From CAZLWA01 sp964563165 (GTDB taxonomy: Bacteria > CLD3 > SB21), in contig CAZLWA010000068.1 in assembly GCA_964563165.1 (NCBI GenBank), forward strand, positions 1 to 64,000: 64,000 nt of DNA. Reading direction: 5' to 3'. This document shows, in pieces, positions 25,531 to 35,048 of this stretch. The notes beneath the pieces were generated by a model, which saw only the letters and a list, made by a program, of their open reading frames with translations, had not been told where the DNA came from and searched no databases. Positions within the stretch are counted from its first letter, which is position 1. Each line of letters opens with the position of its first letter. The position numbers were made by a program, and so were the translations under genes.

Positions 25531-28500
25531 CTATTTAATGAATAACATCTTTCTCGCCTGTACGCCTTTGGGAGTTTCTAACCGGTAGATATACACGCCG
25601 CTTGCTACTTGATTACCGGTTGAATTCCTGCCGTTCCATATCACCGTATGATAACCCGCCGGTCTCGTTCCATTGACCAGGTCCATGACCCTTTGTCCCA
25701 GAATGTTATACACCACGAGCTTCACTTTACCAAGCTCCGGCAGACCAAACTTGATCGTTGTGGTCGGATTGAACGGATTCGGGTAATTCTGCGCGAGCTC
25801 CAGGGACTTCGGCAAGAACGCATGAGTGGGATTGTAGTACACCGTGAACTTGCCTAATTGATCGATCTTCGAATTCACCGATAAGGCACTTCCTTCTCCG
25901 CCTGCATAGACTAGAGTTCCGTCTTGTTCCCGGTAAAAACCGATCTTGCGCACATCGAAATCAGGATATTTTACCTTCAGCTCATTCAGAGCCTGGTCAC
26001 TGTAATTGATACTGATCGTGAGCGCTTTCGTGATCTCCGTGGTGCTCAGGATCTCTACTGAACTGCCTATTTGTGTCCATGCTCCATTCAGATTGATCGT
26101 TTCACTCTGCACATTTGATTCATGCTCGTTCTGAACGGTGCGCATCAGTTTCGAAAGTGCGGCGCTGTTCTCATCCGTTCTGCTAATAACTAAATAACCG
26201 TCTTGACTGACACTGCCTCGTACGCCGCTGATCTCCAGATCATCCATGGTAAAAGCAATGGCTTCGTTCTTCAATAACGATGTAATGCCATAGATCTTGC
26301 TCGTATCTGCTGCATTACCGTCCGCGTCCGTCCCGCTTGCGTCCACCGTCAAGGTTCCGGGCGCAGTCAATTTATATGGCGTAGAATACAAGCTAGGCTG
26401 ACCCGGCACTGCTGCGAGTGTCGGCGACTGGCTATCGATAATATTATTACTGGCGTCTCTCAATGTAAATTGCACTGACTTTGCGACCAGCACTCTATCG
26501 CTGTAGAGATATACCGTCATGTATTTATTCAGCGCTTTCACCGACAATGCGCCCAGCGTCAAACTCGGCGGCGTGTCCAATTTACCCGTGCCGGATAGTG
26601 CGATCTTAACCGGAGTGACTGATGAGCTATTAAATAACTTAAGTGTATCGATCAGACTTCCGATCGCAGTTGGTTTGAATTTGACTGTGAACAGGACCGT
26701 GTCGCCTCCATACAGTGTGTCAGGTAATGAGCTGCCCGTAAATGCAAAATGCGTCGTAAAGATCGAGGCACCGGTTACGATCACGGGGTTGCCCGTGGCC
26801 CATATCCGAACGGGTAAAGAGACACTGTCGCCATTATCAACGATGCCGAAAGGAAGGCTTGCAACGCTCGGGGAGAGATTGCCGCTGATGACTGTAAACG
26901 GCGCAGAAAAAGCCGACGTATTGTCCACGCTATCCTGAATAGCCGTGATGTTCTGGCCGGGATAGGCAGTATGCGTGATCGACCATGATCCCGATCCGTT
27001 GGCTGTGATTTCACCGATAATGAACTGGCCTTCATCCACAACATCTTTATGAATTTCAACTTTGGCGTTGGGAATACCATGCCCGAAAACCGTGAAGTTT
27101 TTCACACTATCAATGACCGGCGGCTGGACGTCGTAATTCGCGCCATTTTCAAGCGCGATGCCTTCGCCTGCGTTGTTGTAAATACGATTGCCCAAAAGGG
27201 GATTATCGTAAGCACCGTAGCCCTGCCCACCAAGATTGCTTTCCATGTGGATACCGTCTTCGCCGTTAAATGCGATGATGTTGGCGTACACTGTATCCTG
27301 AGCTGTACGGTCATATAAGTCTCTTGCTTCGATCTCCACGCCGTGGCCGCCGTTACCCAACGCGGTCGTTCCGTTTGCGCCGATGCCGATATAGTTGCCG
27401 CCAATATAGTTATAACTTGAGTTGTTGCTGAGCCCCGCGTAGAGTTCTACACCTTCCATGCCATTGGCAGAAACAACATTACGTCCGCCCGCCGTACCGT
27501 CACCGATACGGTTGTAGGATGTGTTCCACAGTACAATACCGCAAGAGTCGTTGGGCAGTGCAACATTACCAGTTGCATCGACACCGACATAATTTCCAAG
27601 AACCGTATTGTAACTTGTGAATTCAAGCCAGATACCGCTTTGTGCATTACCCGAAATAACATTGCGCCCGGCAACAGTTCCGTTACCGATCGTTGTGTAT
27701 CTATCATTATAATTGTAGATATAAATACCGTGGCCTTGATTTGGAATAGTCGCGGTACCAGAAGCACTGGTTCCGATGAAATTACGCAGAATCTCAGTGT
27801 TCTCGATATAACCGTCTCCACCCTCTCCGAGAACGATTGCGGAGCTGCCGTTACCTGAAATGACATTGCTTTCAACGGCCGAAGTGCCGCCGATAATCGT
27901 GTTATTCACCGCGTATCCGCCATAACCTGCCTGCAGGTGAATTCCGTAACCGGCATTTCCGATCGCAATAGAACCTGTTGCATCGGTTCCTATCTTATTT
28001 CCTCTTATGATGTTGTCATCTGCATTCGAGTTGTAGTCGGCGCCGATAACAATGCCTGTCCCGTTATTACCGGAGATAACATTATTCAAAATGATATTAT
28101 CTTCTGATTCTAACAGGTAGATTCCTCCGCTCTGATTTGCCAGCGTATCGGCTCCGTCGAAGGTAACACCTATATAATTTCCATTGATCGTGTTACGCTG
28201 GACATCTTGATTTAGGAAATAAATTCCGCAATTGCCGTTACCAGAAATAATATTGCGTCCGGCTGCTGTCCCGTTACCAATCTGCGAATTGATGATCTGT
28301 CCGTTTGAATAGCCATAGAAATAAATACCGGCACTTGCATTGCCAACAGCAACGTTGCCAGTGATATCCGAACCGATGTAATTACCCAATATCCAACTGC
28401 TGTCAACTGTTCCGCCGTCATCTTCAACATAGATGCCGTGTGAAGAATTGCCCGAGATAATGTTGCGACCACCGACCGTCGCATTACCTATCCGGGTATT

Positions 28501-31500
28501 TCTAGCTTTATGGTAAATATAAATGCCATAACTAGCGTTGGGTATGGCGGAGAGCCCGTCAGCGGAAAGTCCGATGATATTGCCCAGGATCTTATTGTTG
28601 TCGCAGAAACCATTTCCGCCGTCAATACTTATTCCATATTGCTCATTTCCGCTGATGACGTTGCGGCCTGCCAAAGTTCCGTCGCCGATCCAGTTGTCGT
28701 GCGCGCCGTCATTGATCAATATGCCATAACCGTTGGCAGCGGCAAACATTCCAGAATCGTTGGTGCCTATGTAATTACTCAAGATCTTATTATCATGGGC
28801 ATTTGAACCGGAAATCCATATTGCGCCGCCGGTACCAAAGTTGCCGCATTCCCGGATCACAAGACCCTTGATAACGTTATTGGATGAATTGATCGTCAAG
28901 GCAGTACCATTTATGGATGATTCGCCGTCATACCCGCTCAGGATAATATCCGGAACGCCGTTGCCGTCAAGGTCACCGTTGATCACAGTATTGTCCGTTC
29001 CAATCGCAGGAAGGCTGGAATACAACTGTATAACCGATCCTCCCGGAATGCTGAAAACGATCGTATCTGACTGGCTGCTGAGGTTGGTCGAGTCGATAGC
29101 ATTTCGCAACGAACCTGCGCCATTGTCATTGGCATTTGTGACAAACCACTTGCCCGGTGTCGCCGAAGGGATCGCGCTCGCCACATCCGAATTAGGGCTT
29201 ATGTATCCGTTTTGATCAACGGCCGTTATGTAGAAATAATAAATCGTCCCGTTTTGCAAAAGCGTCGAGCCATCCAATGTAGTGACCGTTTTACTGATCG
29301 TCACCGTCGAATCTGCGAGAAAGTAGGTATCGTTGTCGGTGCTTGCGTAAATGTAATACTCGCTCACATCGGATTTGTTGGTTGAACTCCACTGAAGATT
29401 CACAGAACTAACACCCGATGACGCCAAAAGCCCAATAGGCGCTGAAGGCGGGCCGTCGATCGTGAAGCTTGCCTCCGTGGACATGTTGGAGCCTTTATGA
29501 TTATTATCGATCGCATGCACGCCCCAGAAATAAGTACCGTCTTTGAGGTCCCAGATCTTCCATCCGTTCTTGGGGCCGGTGTTACCCATCCCGACAACGC
29601 GCCTGAATCCTCCTCCGCCGTTCAGTTTAGCCATCGAAGGCATGATATTCTCCAGACCGGCTGCCGAGCCCACGTGTAAATTGTAGGTGAGCCCGTTTTG
29701 CGGCTGGTCGGAGTCTGTCGATTTGTTCCAGCTAAAAGTAACCGTGTCCAAAAGCGTCGTGGTCAATAAGTTGCTTGGTACCGTGGGAGCGGTATTGGCC
29801 GAAGCGACAGCATTCTGATATAATTTTGTAACGAAGTTTCCGTTATTATCTTCACCGTTTAGCAAGATATCAAGATCGCCGTCTTTATCATAGTCGGCGA
29901 AGCCTGCAGAACGAACAACACCCGGATTTCCGTAGTCGTCTCCAAGGCCCTCCAATCCTGCGTCGAGTTCTTCAAAATTGCCGCCGCCATTATTGCGGTA
30001 AATACGTGTCTGAGGGCCGTATTCCCCATTCAGGAGTATATCCAAATCTCCGTCGTTGTCAAAGTCGCCCCAGGACAATTGGCCTTTTGCATAGCCATTA
30101 CCGGAAACGCCCGCATCCAAAAATGTGCCATCTTGATTGTTGTGGTAGATCCGGAATTCTCTGTCCTCAGAGCTTGCGCCGGTATATGAAAAATCCAAAT
30201 AGCCGTCATTGTCATAGTCGCCCCAAGCAGCGGTCGAGGAAAAGGCGCCGGGGAATCCACCATTAATATCTACGAAAGACCCGCCGTCGTTTCGGTAAAT
30301 ACTAACAAATCTTCCTCCAGAGACGCCGCCATTACCTTCATATGTTGTTCCGGTAATCAGAAGATCAAGATCGCTGTCTTTATCATAATCGCCCCAAGCA
30401 ACGGATCCGAGTTGGGCATTTACGATACCGGCATCTATGATCGTGAATATACCATTTCCATCGTTGCGATAAAGGTCGGTACGGTTACCGGAAGAGGCAT
30501 CGCCCATGGCGATCAAGTCGAGATCTCCGTCATTGTCGTAGTCACCAAACGCCATGGAACCCTTAGCGCGGCCAAAAATGTCTGTTGATACTTCGGTAAA
30601 AGTTCCGTTACCGTTGTTATTATGATACAGATGAAATATTCGGTCTCCACCGCTGCCCGGTACAGCGCCGGTGTACGCCAGATCCAAAAATGTATCGCCA
30701 TCGTAGTCACCGAGAGCGATTGAGGCTTTACGAAGGCCCTCTTGTAGACCCGCGTTCATGTCCGTAAAATTGCTACCGCCGTCGTTTTTGTAAATTTTTG
30801 CAATTTCGCCGTTATAACCGTCCAACGTCCCAACCAGCAAAACATCCAGGTCGCCGTCGCTGTCAAAATCTCCCCACGCCGTTGCGCCTTGTGAGATCTG
30901 AGGAAGATTCGTGGTTACCTCAACTAACGTCGAAGGTGTCTCGTCTACTTCAGCATAACCGCTCTGCTCCTGTGAGACATCGACTGTGGCTACTCTGAAA
31001 TAATATTTTTTGAAGTTGGTCAAACCTGTAGATGTAACAGTCGTATCGGTCGTGGAGTCTATCTGAACAACAGGATTTGGCAATGTGTCTCTAAACACTC
31101 TGTACCGAAGAACATTATCAATAGTATTACGATTCCAGAGAAGTGTGACTTGTTGATTACCACCTTTGGCAATTAAGTCCGTGGGAGAAAACGGCGGGCC
31201 AAATGCAACTCCATTGTACAATGTGGCATTATAGCCATTCGCAGAGGAATCATAAGCTATAGTGCCGATCGTCTCATCGAAATGCCACAATGCGGTCAGG
31301 CCTGGTTCATTTCCTCCGAGCCGGGTCTGATAAATACCAAGCACTTCCGCCGGCGTGATGGCACGATTCCACGTATTAACTTCATCCAAGAATCCTGAAA
31401 AATATCTGGAGTATACGCCGATGTTGACCGGGGCAAATATGTAGTCAGTTGGGCCTGCTGCGACACTGTCGACAACAACGCCATTCTTATACGCTTTCAA

Positions 31501-31887
31501 ATAACTTCCATTTAATACCCATGCAATATGAATCCATTGGCCGGCATTATAGGAAATACCCACCTCTTTGTATCCGCTATTATAATTATAAAGCCATATC
31601 CTGTCTTGTCCGCCGATGATGCCTCTGGAAATACCCATGTATCCGTATTGATCGGCGAAAAGGGACTGCCCCTCATACGCATAGTTAATCGTTGGCGAAG
31701 CACCCGTGGGGCGAATCCACATTGAAATTGTGCCCGCGGAATTTGTCGTATAATTACTCAAAGATCCGGGTAAGCCGATATGATCATCATTTCCGTCGAG
31801 CAAGACATAATTATTGATCTGCGCTGATACCCATGAAGGAACCGTGAGCAGCGCGAGAAGAAAAAGAATCCGTCGTGTTGTTTTCAT
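25531..31887 (-). CDS. Giant multidomain T9SS-secreted surface protein
   Basis: 2118 residues. The ATG is chosen for GGAGAGG 5 bases upstream and gives a signal peptide ending VSAQ; an ATG 7 codons earlier lacks a site. In order: a LamG/concanavalin-like domain (about 20-215), an FN3 domain, seven FG-GAP/VCBS-type repeats with calcium loops such as DFDNDGDLD (about 325-700), two FN3 domains (about 705-905), a segment NDNGAGSLRNAID, a long right-handed beta-helix (about 1010-1530) whose turns repeat GRNVISGN about seven times, Ig-like/ASPM-type domains (about 1540-1740), and a type A sorting domain starting NYPNPFNPTTTIKF and ending RKMLFIK. The sorting domain implies export by a type IX secretion system and attachment to the cell surface. 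Likely a carbohydrate-binding adhesin; no catalytic residues were identified. Confidence 0.92.
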   Translation of the reverse strand: MKTTRRILFLLALLTVPSWVSAQINNYVLLDGNDDHIGLPGSLSNYTTNSAGTISMWIRPTGASPTINYAYEGQSLFADQYGYMGISRGIIGGQDRIWLYNYNSGYKEVGISYNAGQWIHIAWVLNGSYLKAYKNGVVVDSVAAGPTDYIFAPVNIGVYSRYFSGFLDEVNTWNRAITPAEVLGIYQTRLGGNEPGLTALWHFDETIGTIAYDSSANGYNATLYNGVAFGPPFSPTDLIAKGGNQQVTLLWNRNTIDNVLRYRVFRDTLPNPVVQIDSTTDTTVTSTGLTNFKKYYFRVATVDVSQEQSGYAEVDETPSTLVEVTTNLPQISQGATAWGDFDSDGDLDVLLVGTLDGYNGEIAKIYKNDGGSNFTDMNAGLQEGLRKASIALGDYDGDTFLDLAYTGAVPGSGGDRIFHLYHNNNGNGTFTEVSTDIFGRAKGSMAFGDYDNDGDLDLIAMGDASSGNRTDLYRNDGNGIFTIIDAGIVNAQLGSVAWGDYDKDSDLDLLITGTTYEGNGGVSGGRFVSIYRNDGGSFVDINGGFPGAFSSTAAWGDYDNDGYLDFSYTGASSEDREFRIYHNNQDGTFLDAGVSGNGYAKGQLSWGDFDNDGDLDILLNGEYGPQTRIYRNNGGGNFEELDAGLEGLGDDYGNPGVVRSAGFADYDKDGDLDILLNGEDNNGNFVTKLYQNAVASANTAPTVPSNLLTTTLLDTVTFSWNKSTDSDQPQNGLTYNLHVGSAAGLENIMPSMAKLNGGGGFRRVVGMGNTGPKNGWKIWDLKDGTYFWGVHAIDNNHKGSNMSTEASFTIDGPPSAPIGLLASSGVSSVNLQWSSTNKSDVSEYYIYASTDNDTYFLADSTVTISKTVTTLDGSTLLQNGTIYYFYITAVDQNGYISPNSDVASAIPSATPGKWFVTNANDNGAGSLRNAIDSTNLSSQSDTIVFSIPGGSVIQLYSSLPAIGTDNTVINGDLDGNGVPDIILSGYDGESSINGTALTINSSNNVIKGLVIRECGNFGTGGAIWISGSNAHDNKILSNYIGTNDSGMFAAANGYGILINDGAHDNWIGDGTLAGRNVISGNEQYGISIDGGNGFCDNNKILGNIIGLSADGLSAIPNASYGIYIYHKARNTRIGNATVGGRNIISGNSSHGIYVEDDGGTVDSSWILGNYIGSDITGNVAVGNASAGIYFYGYSNGQIINSQIGNGTAAGRNIISGNGNCGIYFLNQDVQRNTINGNYIGVTFDGADTLANQSGGIYLLESEDNIILNNVISGNNGTGIVIGADYNSNADDNIIRGNKIGTDATGSIAIGNAGYGIHLQAGYGGYAVNNTIIGGTSAVESNVISGNGSSAIVLGEGGDGYIENTEILRNFIGTSASGTATIPNQGHGIYIYNYNDRYTTIGNGTVAGRNVISGNAQSGIWLEFTSYNTVLGNYVGVDATGNVALPNDSCGIVLWNTSYNRIGDGTAGGRNVVSANGMEGVELYAGLSNNSSYNYIGGNYIGIGANGTTALGNGGHGVEIEARDLYDRTAQDTVYANIIAFNGEDGIHMESNLGGQGYGAYDNPLLGNRIYNNAGEGIALENGANYDVQPPVIDSVKNFTVFGHGIPNAKVEIHKDVVDEGQFIIGEITANGSGSWSITHTAYPGQNITAIQDSVDNTSAFSAPFTVISGNLSPSVASLPFGIVDNGDSVSLPVRIWATGNPVIVTGASIFTTHFAFTGSSLPDTLYGGDTVLFTVKFKPTAIGSLIDTLKLFNSSSVTPVKIALSGTGKLDTPPSLTLGALSVKALNKYMTVYLYSDRVLVAKSVQFTLRDASNNIIDSQSPTLAAVPGQPSLYSTPYKLTAPGTLTVDASGTDADGNAADTSKIYGITSLLKNEAIAFTMDDLEISGVRGSVSQDGYLVISRTDENSAALSKLMRTVQNEHESNVQSETINLNGAWTQIGSSVEILSTTEITKALTISINYSDQALNELKVKYPDFDVRKIGFYREQDGTLVYAGGEGSALSVNSKIDQLGKFTVYYNPTHAFLPKSLELAQNYPNPFNPTTTIKFGLPELGKVKLVVYNILGQRVMDLVNGTRPAGYHTVIWNGRNSTGNQVASGVYIYRLETPKGVQARKMLFIK

Positions 31888-32065
31888 ATGGACCTCTCCG
31901 TTTAGCAAATTATTTGAATATTACAAAAATATTAACTTACTATTTTTTAGATATTAAATAGAGACAGACTTTTCAGTGGAATAGTTAAAAGACGGTTCTC
32001 TGTGTAGGCATGAAAACATGCTCGTAGCCGGAAGAAATTGTGTTAGAGAGCCGGTAGATGAATTC

Positions 32066-32094
32066 AAGATAAATCAAAAGCGATGGCATGTCAA
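32066..32094 (-). promoter_or_regulatory. Promoter of the giant surface-protein gene
   Basis: Minus strand TTGACA (32094-32089), 17 bases, TATCTT (32071-32066), giving a leader of about 170 bases before the start codon. The rest of the 300-base gap 31888-32187 holds only a small palindrome (about 32141-32161). Confidence 0.6.
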
Positions 32095-32187
32095 GTTCTT
32101 TTATGCACAACATCCGGCCAAACAATAGACAAGAATCGGCCCGCAAACCTTAGGCCTGCGGGACATTCAAAACCGTATCTAGCTGAA

Positions 32188-32844
32188 CTATTTCTTCTTA
32201 CTGCTTTTGATCATTTTTGTAATAACCGGCGGTGTGGCTGTCAGTATGGGCGCCCAAAAAGTTGTGTCGCTGGATGGCGGAATCGTATCCGATGAGATAC
32301 CGACGGCGTCGATTTCATTCCAGTCCGTCACAACCGGCGAGTTGAGTGCAATGCGAATCGCGGAAACATTAAAACTTGTTACAGGAAAGTTGACGATGAA
32401 GATTCTTGACGTGTCGCCTGCCGGAGCCGCCGAACCTTGATAAATCACTTCCCATAAATTCGACGTTGGATTTCTTACGTATACCGTATCCACAGCGCCG
32501 GGGGCAAGCGTTTCAAATATCGCGATGGATCGAACAGGCCCGGGATCCATGGTATAACCCAATTCCAGAAATTCACGTTGATTGTCTTCAATTTCAGACG
32601 CCCATGCGGTGATAATGTCTCCGTAATACGGATACGTATCGGGAGCGCCTAATGCCTGAAACGCAGCCCACTCTGTGGTATCATATTGCGTACTGTAAGC
32701 AATGACCTCATCCGCCCATCTGATATTTATCGCGTCGTTGTTGGTATCCCCGCAACTCATGACCAGCGTGAGAACACCGATAACGACAAGAATTCCTGAT
32801 TTCATTTTTTTATTACGTTTAATAGAAATGGTATTGAGACTCAT
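32188..32844 (-). CDS. Lipoprotein with pappalysin-scarf/discoidin-like domain
   Basis: 218 residues, starting at the ATG preceded by AGAGGAG at 6 bases. A basic lead of 15 residues is followed by a signal with lipobox VMSC. The mature domain has the string AFQALGAPDTYPYYGDI, then AWAS, REFLELGY, IFETLAPGAVDTV and WNEIDAVGI, a pattern seen in the SD-scarf/F5-8C-like carbohydrate- or protein-binding modules. It ends in a lysine-rich tail. It sits just upstream of the giant T9SS gene but has its own promoter. Family assignment is from memory of the pattern. Confidence 0.65.
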   Translation of the reverse strand: MSLNTISIKRNKKMKSGILVVIGVLTLVMSCGDTNNDAINIRWADEVIAYSTQYDTTEWAAFQALGAPDTYPYYGDIITAWASEIEDNQREFLELGYTMDPGPVRSIAIFETLAPGAVDTVYVRNPTSNLWEVIYQGSAAPAGDTSRIFIVNFPVTSFNVSAIRIALNSPVVTDWNEIDAVGISSDTIPPSSDTTFWAPILTATPPVITKMIKSSKKK

Positions 32845-32929
32845 ATGCAACTCCTCTTGGTATTTTATGTAAGAATATATTAGAATTGTCTTAGTCTAAG
32901 AGAGTAAAAAAAACGGCGAGAACTTGGCT

Positions 32930-32958
32930 AAGATACTTCAGAGCCGATGTGTTGTCAA
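32930..32958 (-). promoter_or_regulatory. Promoter of the scarf-like lipoprotein gene
   Basis: Minus strand TTGACA (32958-32953), 17 bases, TATCTT (32935-32930), about 86 bases before the start. The boxes are identical to those of the neighbouring giant gene. Confidence 0.6.
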
Positions 32959-33069
32959 GCCCCAACTTCAATGATTTTACAATAAATGCCTGATAACGGG
33001 CAGATATTTTTCAAGCGAGAGAATGTTTTGGTGTCCTCCGGATGGTCGGTGTCAAGAGTCATTGGGTCA

Positions 33070-33262
33070 TTATCAGTTGTCAGTTGTCAGTTGTCAGTTT
33101 TCAGTTATCAATTCTTAATTCTCAATTCTTAATTCTCAATTCTTAATTCTCAATTCTTAATTCTTAATTCTTAATTCTTAATTCTTAATTCTCAATTCTT
33201 AATTCTCAATTCTTAATTCTCTTAATTCTTAATTCTTAATTCTTAATTCTTAATTCTTAATT
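33070..33262. repeat. 7-base tandem repeat array (CAGTTGT / AATTCTT types)
   Basis: About 190 bases of near-perfect 7-base periodicity: first CAGTTGT-like units, then mostly AATTCTT and AATTCTC units. It ends 8 bases from the stop codon of the cupredoxin gene, on its downstream side. The remaining part of the 32845-33270 gap is the lipoprotein promoter region. Confidence 0.95.
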
Positions 33263-33270
33263 ACAAAGAG

Positions 33271-33753
33271 TTATTTCTCAACTATGAAGGCGCCGTTCAT
33301 GGTTTTGTAATGAGCGGGTTGATACGTGCACATGAACAAGTACTCTCCCGGCGGGGGTGCGTCAAATTCGACTGTGACCGTTTCTCCCGGCTGTGAAATT
33401 TTCGACGCGGCAATAATTCCCGGCACACTGGGCAGATAACCGCCCGCTTCGCCGACTTTTTCAGCCATCGCGCCCAATTGATCCACCGCTTTTGCGCGCG
33501 GCGTTCCCTGCATATCGTAAATCAGTATATTATGTTTCATCGTATTCAGCGTGGACTTATTGACCAGCGTCAGCTTCACGTGTGTATCCGCTTTCACGCG
33601 AAGTTCAGTGCGGTCAAATTTCATTTCATTGCCGCCGACGGCTATCGTGATCTCCTGCAATTCTTTTCCGCCGCAGCCGTTCGAGATCAAAAGAATGCCC
33701 AAAAACAAATTATAATTTAAAATCAAAAAAAGGTTTCTGATTTTCATGACCAT
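33271..33753 (-). CDS. Azurin/plastocyanin-like cupredoxin lipoprotein
   Basis: 160 residues from the ATG with AAAGG just before it (another ATG lies two codons on); a signal with a cysteine in SNGCGG suggests a lipoprotein. Type I copper ligands can be placed: His in NTMKHNILIY, then Cys, His and Met in MCTYQPAHYKTM (spacing C-x5-H-x3-M, one residue longer than azurin's C-x4-H). Likely a periplasmic or surface electron carrier. Its partner is not evident in the window. Confidence 0.85.
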   Translation of the reverse strand: MVMKIRNLFLILNYNLFLGILLISNGCGGKELQEITIAVGGNEMKFDRTELRVKADTHVKLTLVNKSTLNTMKHNILIYDMQGTPRAKAVDQLGAMAEKVGEAGGYLPSVPGIIAASKISQPGETVTVEFDAPPPGEYLFMCTYQPAHYKTMNGAFIVEK

Positions 33754-33828
33754 CGTCCTTTCATGGTGAAAAGGTTGCTGCCATTTATCAAATCTAATCA
33801 ACGGCAGCGAAATATCCAATAAATTCAT

Positions 33829-33864
33829 TAAAAAAGGCGCCCATCAATCCTAATGAGTGCCTTT
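33829..33864 (-). terminator. Terminator after the 42-residue peptide gene
   Basis: Minus-strand stem AAAGGCACTCAT/ATGGGCGCCTTT (one mismatch, one G-T) followed by T-rich sequence. Confidence 0.6.
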
Positions 33865-33928
33865 AATAAAAAATATAGATCAAAAAATTAGAATGAAAAA
33901 CCAAATTTCAAAATTTCAAAATCGAGGA

Positions 33929-34057
33929 TCAATTTTGTCCCGTCAAAGCCCAGGCTGCTGATTTGCTTTTCGTATCAATTTTGGCTTCAACTTTTTCCTG
34001 GGCAATATTATTTTGAACGACCAGCAGAAATGCCGTGAACCACAAAATATTTTTCAT
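33929..34057 (-). CDS. Small exported peptide, unknown
   Basis: 42 residues, MKNILWFTAFLLVV then QNNIAQ as a probable signal-peptidase site, leaving a mature peptide of about 23 residues rich in lysine, serine and alanine and ending ALTGQN. A strong GGAGG lies 6 bases before the ATG, and a terminator follows the stop. No family recognised. A longer in-frame start at 34129 has no ribosome site. Confidence 0.6.
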   Translation of the reverse strand: MKNILWFTAFLLVVQNNIAQEKVEAKIDTKSKSAAWALTGQN

Positions 34058-34131
34058 AGCAGCCCTCCTTCGATAAATAAATTCGGGGTCTGATATTAAT
34101 AATATCAGAAGATAAATGGTAAATGACAAAT

Positions 34132-34557
34132 TTAGTTTTCCCGGTAAATCCAGGCGCCTAAAAGAGCCGCGACCGGCAACTCAATAAGACCAAACAAAAT
34201 AGAAACAAGAAAAAGCTTTTTCGGCAAGATATCCAATTCAATCCAGCCGAGACCCGTATAGGCATATGAAAGAAACCAAACCAGGACGCCCGACGTCACT
34301 GCCGTTCTCACGCCCGGACCGAATCGCGGACGAATGGCGGCATAGAGCCACACGATAACAATGCCCAATACGACGCTTGCCGGAATAAAACTGAAAAAGG
34401 AATTGGTGCCGGCTACTTCCCTGTCAAACATTTTCATTGCCCCTGCCCAGTCTTTAGCCAATATGAATTCGTTGAGTGCATATTCACAGATATTAATAAG
34501 TAACCCCGCGACTAAACCGCCGACGAGGACGCGCTTCATGTTAATCATCGGTGTCAT
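34132..34557 (-). CDS. Small integral membrane protein, unknown
   Basis: 141 residues with about four hydrophobic helices (VLVGGLVAGLLINI, VVLGIVIVWLYAAI, VTSGVLVWFLSYAY, LFLVSILFGLIELPVAALLG). The start overlaps the SRPBCC gene stop as ATGA, so both are translated together. No recognised family. Confidence 0.75.
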   Translation of the reverse strand: MTPMINMKRVLVGGLVAGLLINICEYALNEFILAKDWAGAMKMFDREVAGTNSFFSFIPASVVLGIVIVWLYAAIRPRFGPGVRTAVTSGVLVWFLSYAYTGLGWIELDILPKKLFLVSILFGLIELPVAALLGAWIYREN

Positions 34558-35027
34558 TCGTTTTGACCGCTCGGTCCGAACAATTTCGTCAGCCGGTCCC
34601 TCCTGTAATCAAAAATTTCTTGGAGTTTATGTCGGACAAATAACGCATGGAATATTCGTCCAAAGAACCCGAAGGGCAATTGGTAATCCACGACATCCTC
34701 GATTTCCACGCCATTCTTTATTTCTCTGAAAAAATGCTTGTGATGCCAGAACGCATACGGGCCCGATCTTTGCTCATCGACAAAATATTTTCCGTCGACG
34801 GCATGGGTGATCTCCGTAAGCCAGTTGACGCGGATATTCCAAAAGGGTCTTACGTAATATCGTATCAATTGTCCGGGATAGATCTTCCGTCCGTCGGTGG
34901 ACACGACCTCAAAGGCCAGATATCCGGGAGTTATTTGTTCCAGATTTCCCGGCGATGAAAAAAAGTCCCAGCACTGATCCATCGTGATCGGAAGTTGCTG
35001 CCGGCGGTGTATTTGATATGCGGGCAC
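34554..35027 (-). CDS. SRPBCC-fold (START/polyketide cyclase-like) protein
   Basis: 157 residues with a GTG start. Typical pattern: an N-terminal HRRQQLPITMDQCWDFFSSPGNLEQITPG helix region, a central RVNWLTEITH strand and a C-terminal long helix. Members bind hydrophobic ligands in a helix-grip cavity. Lies 21 bases after mscL and is coupled to the following membrane protein; a lipid-related role is possible. Confidence 0.8.
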   Translation of the reverse strand: MPAYQIHRRQQLPITMDQCWDFFSSPGNLEQITPGYLAFEVVSTDGRKIYPGQLIRYYVRPFWNIRVNWLTEITHAVDGKYFVDEQRSGPYAFWHHKHFFREIKNGVEIEDVVDYQLPFGFFGRIFHALFVRHKLQEIFDYRRDRLTKLFGPSGQNE

Positions 35028-35048
35028 GTGAATTTTTCTGAGTGCTTC

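Noticed and set aside
32141..32161. Terminator downstream of the scarf-like lipoprotein gene
   Set aside because: The palindrome CCGCAAACC...GGCCTGCGG is imperfect and has no T-run; it looks like a dispersed repeat remnant.
33070..33262. CRISPR array
   Set aside because: Units are 7 bases in direct tandem with no spacers, and there are no cas genes in the window.
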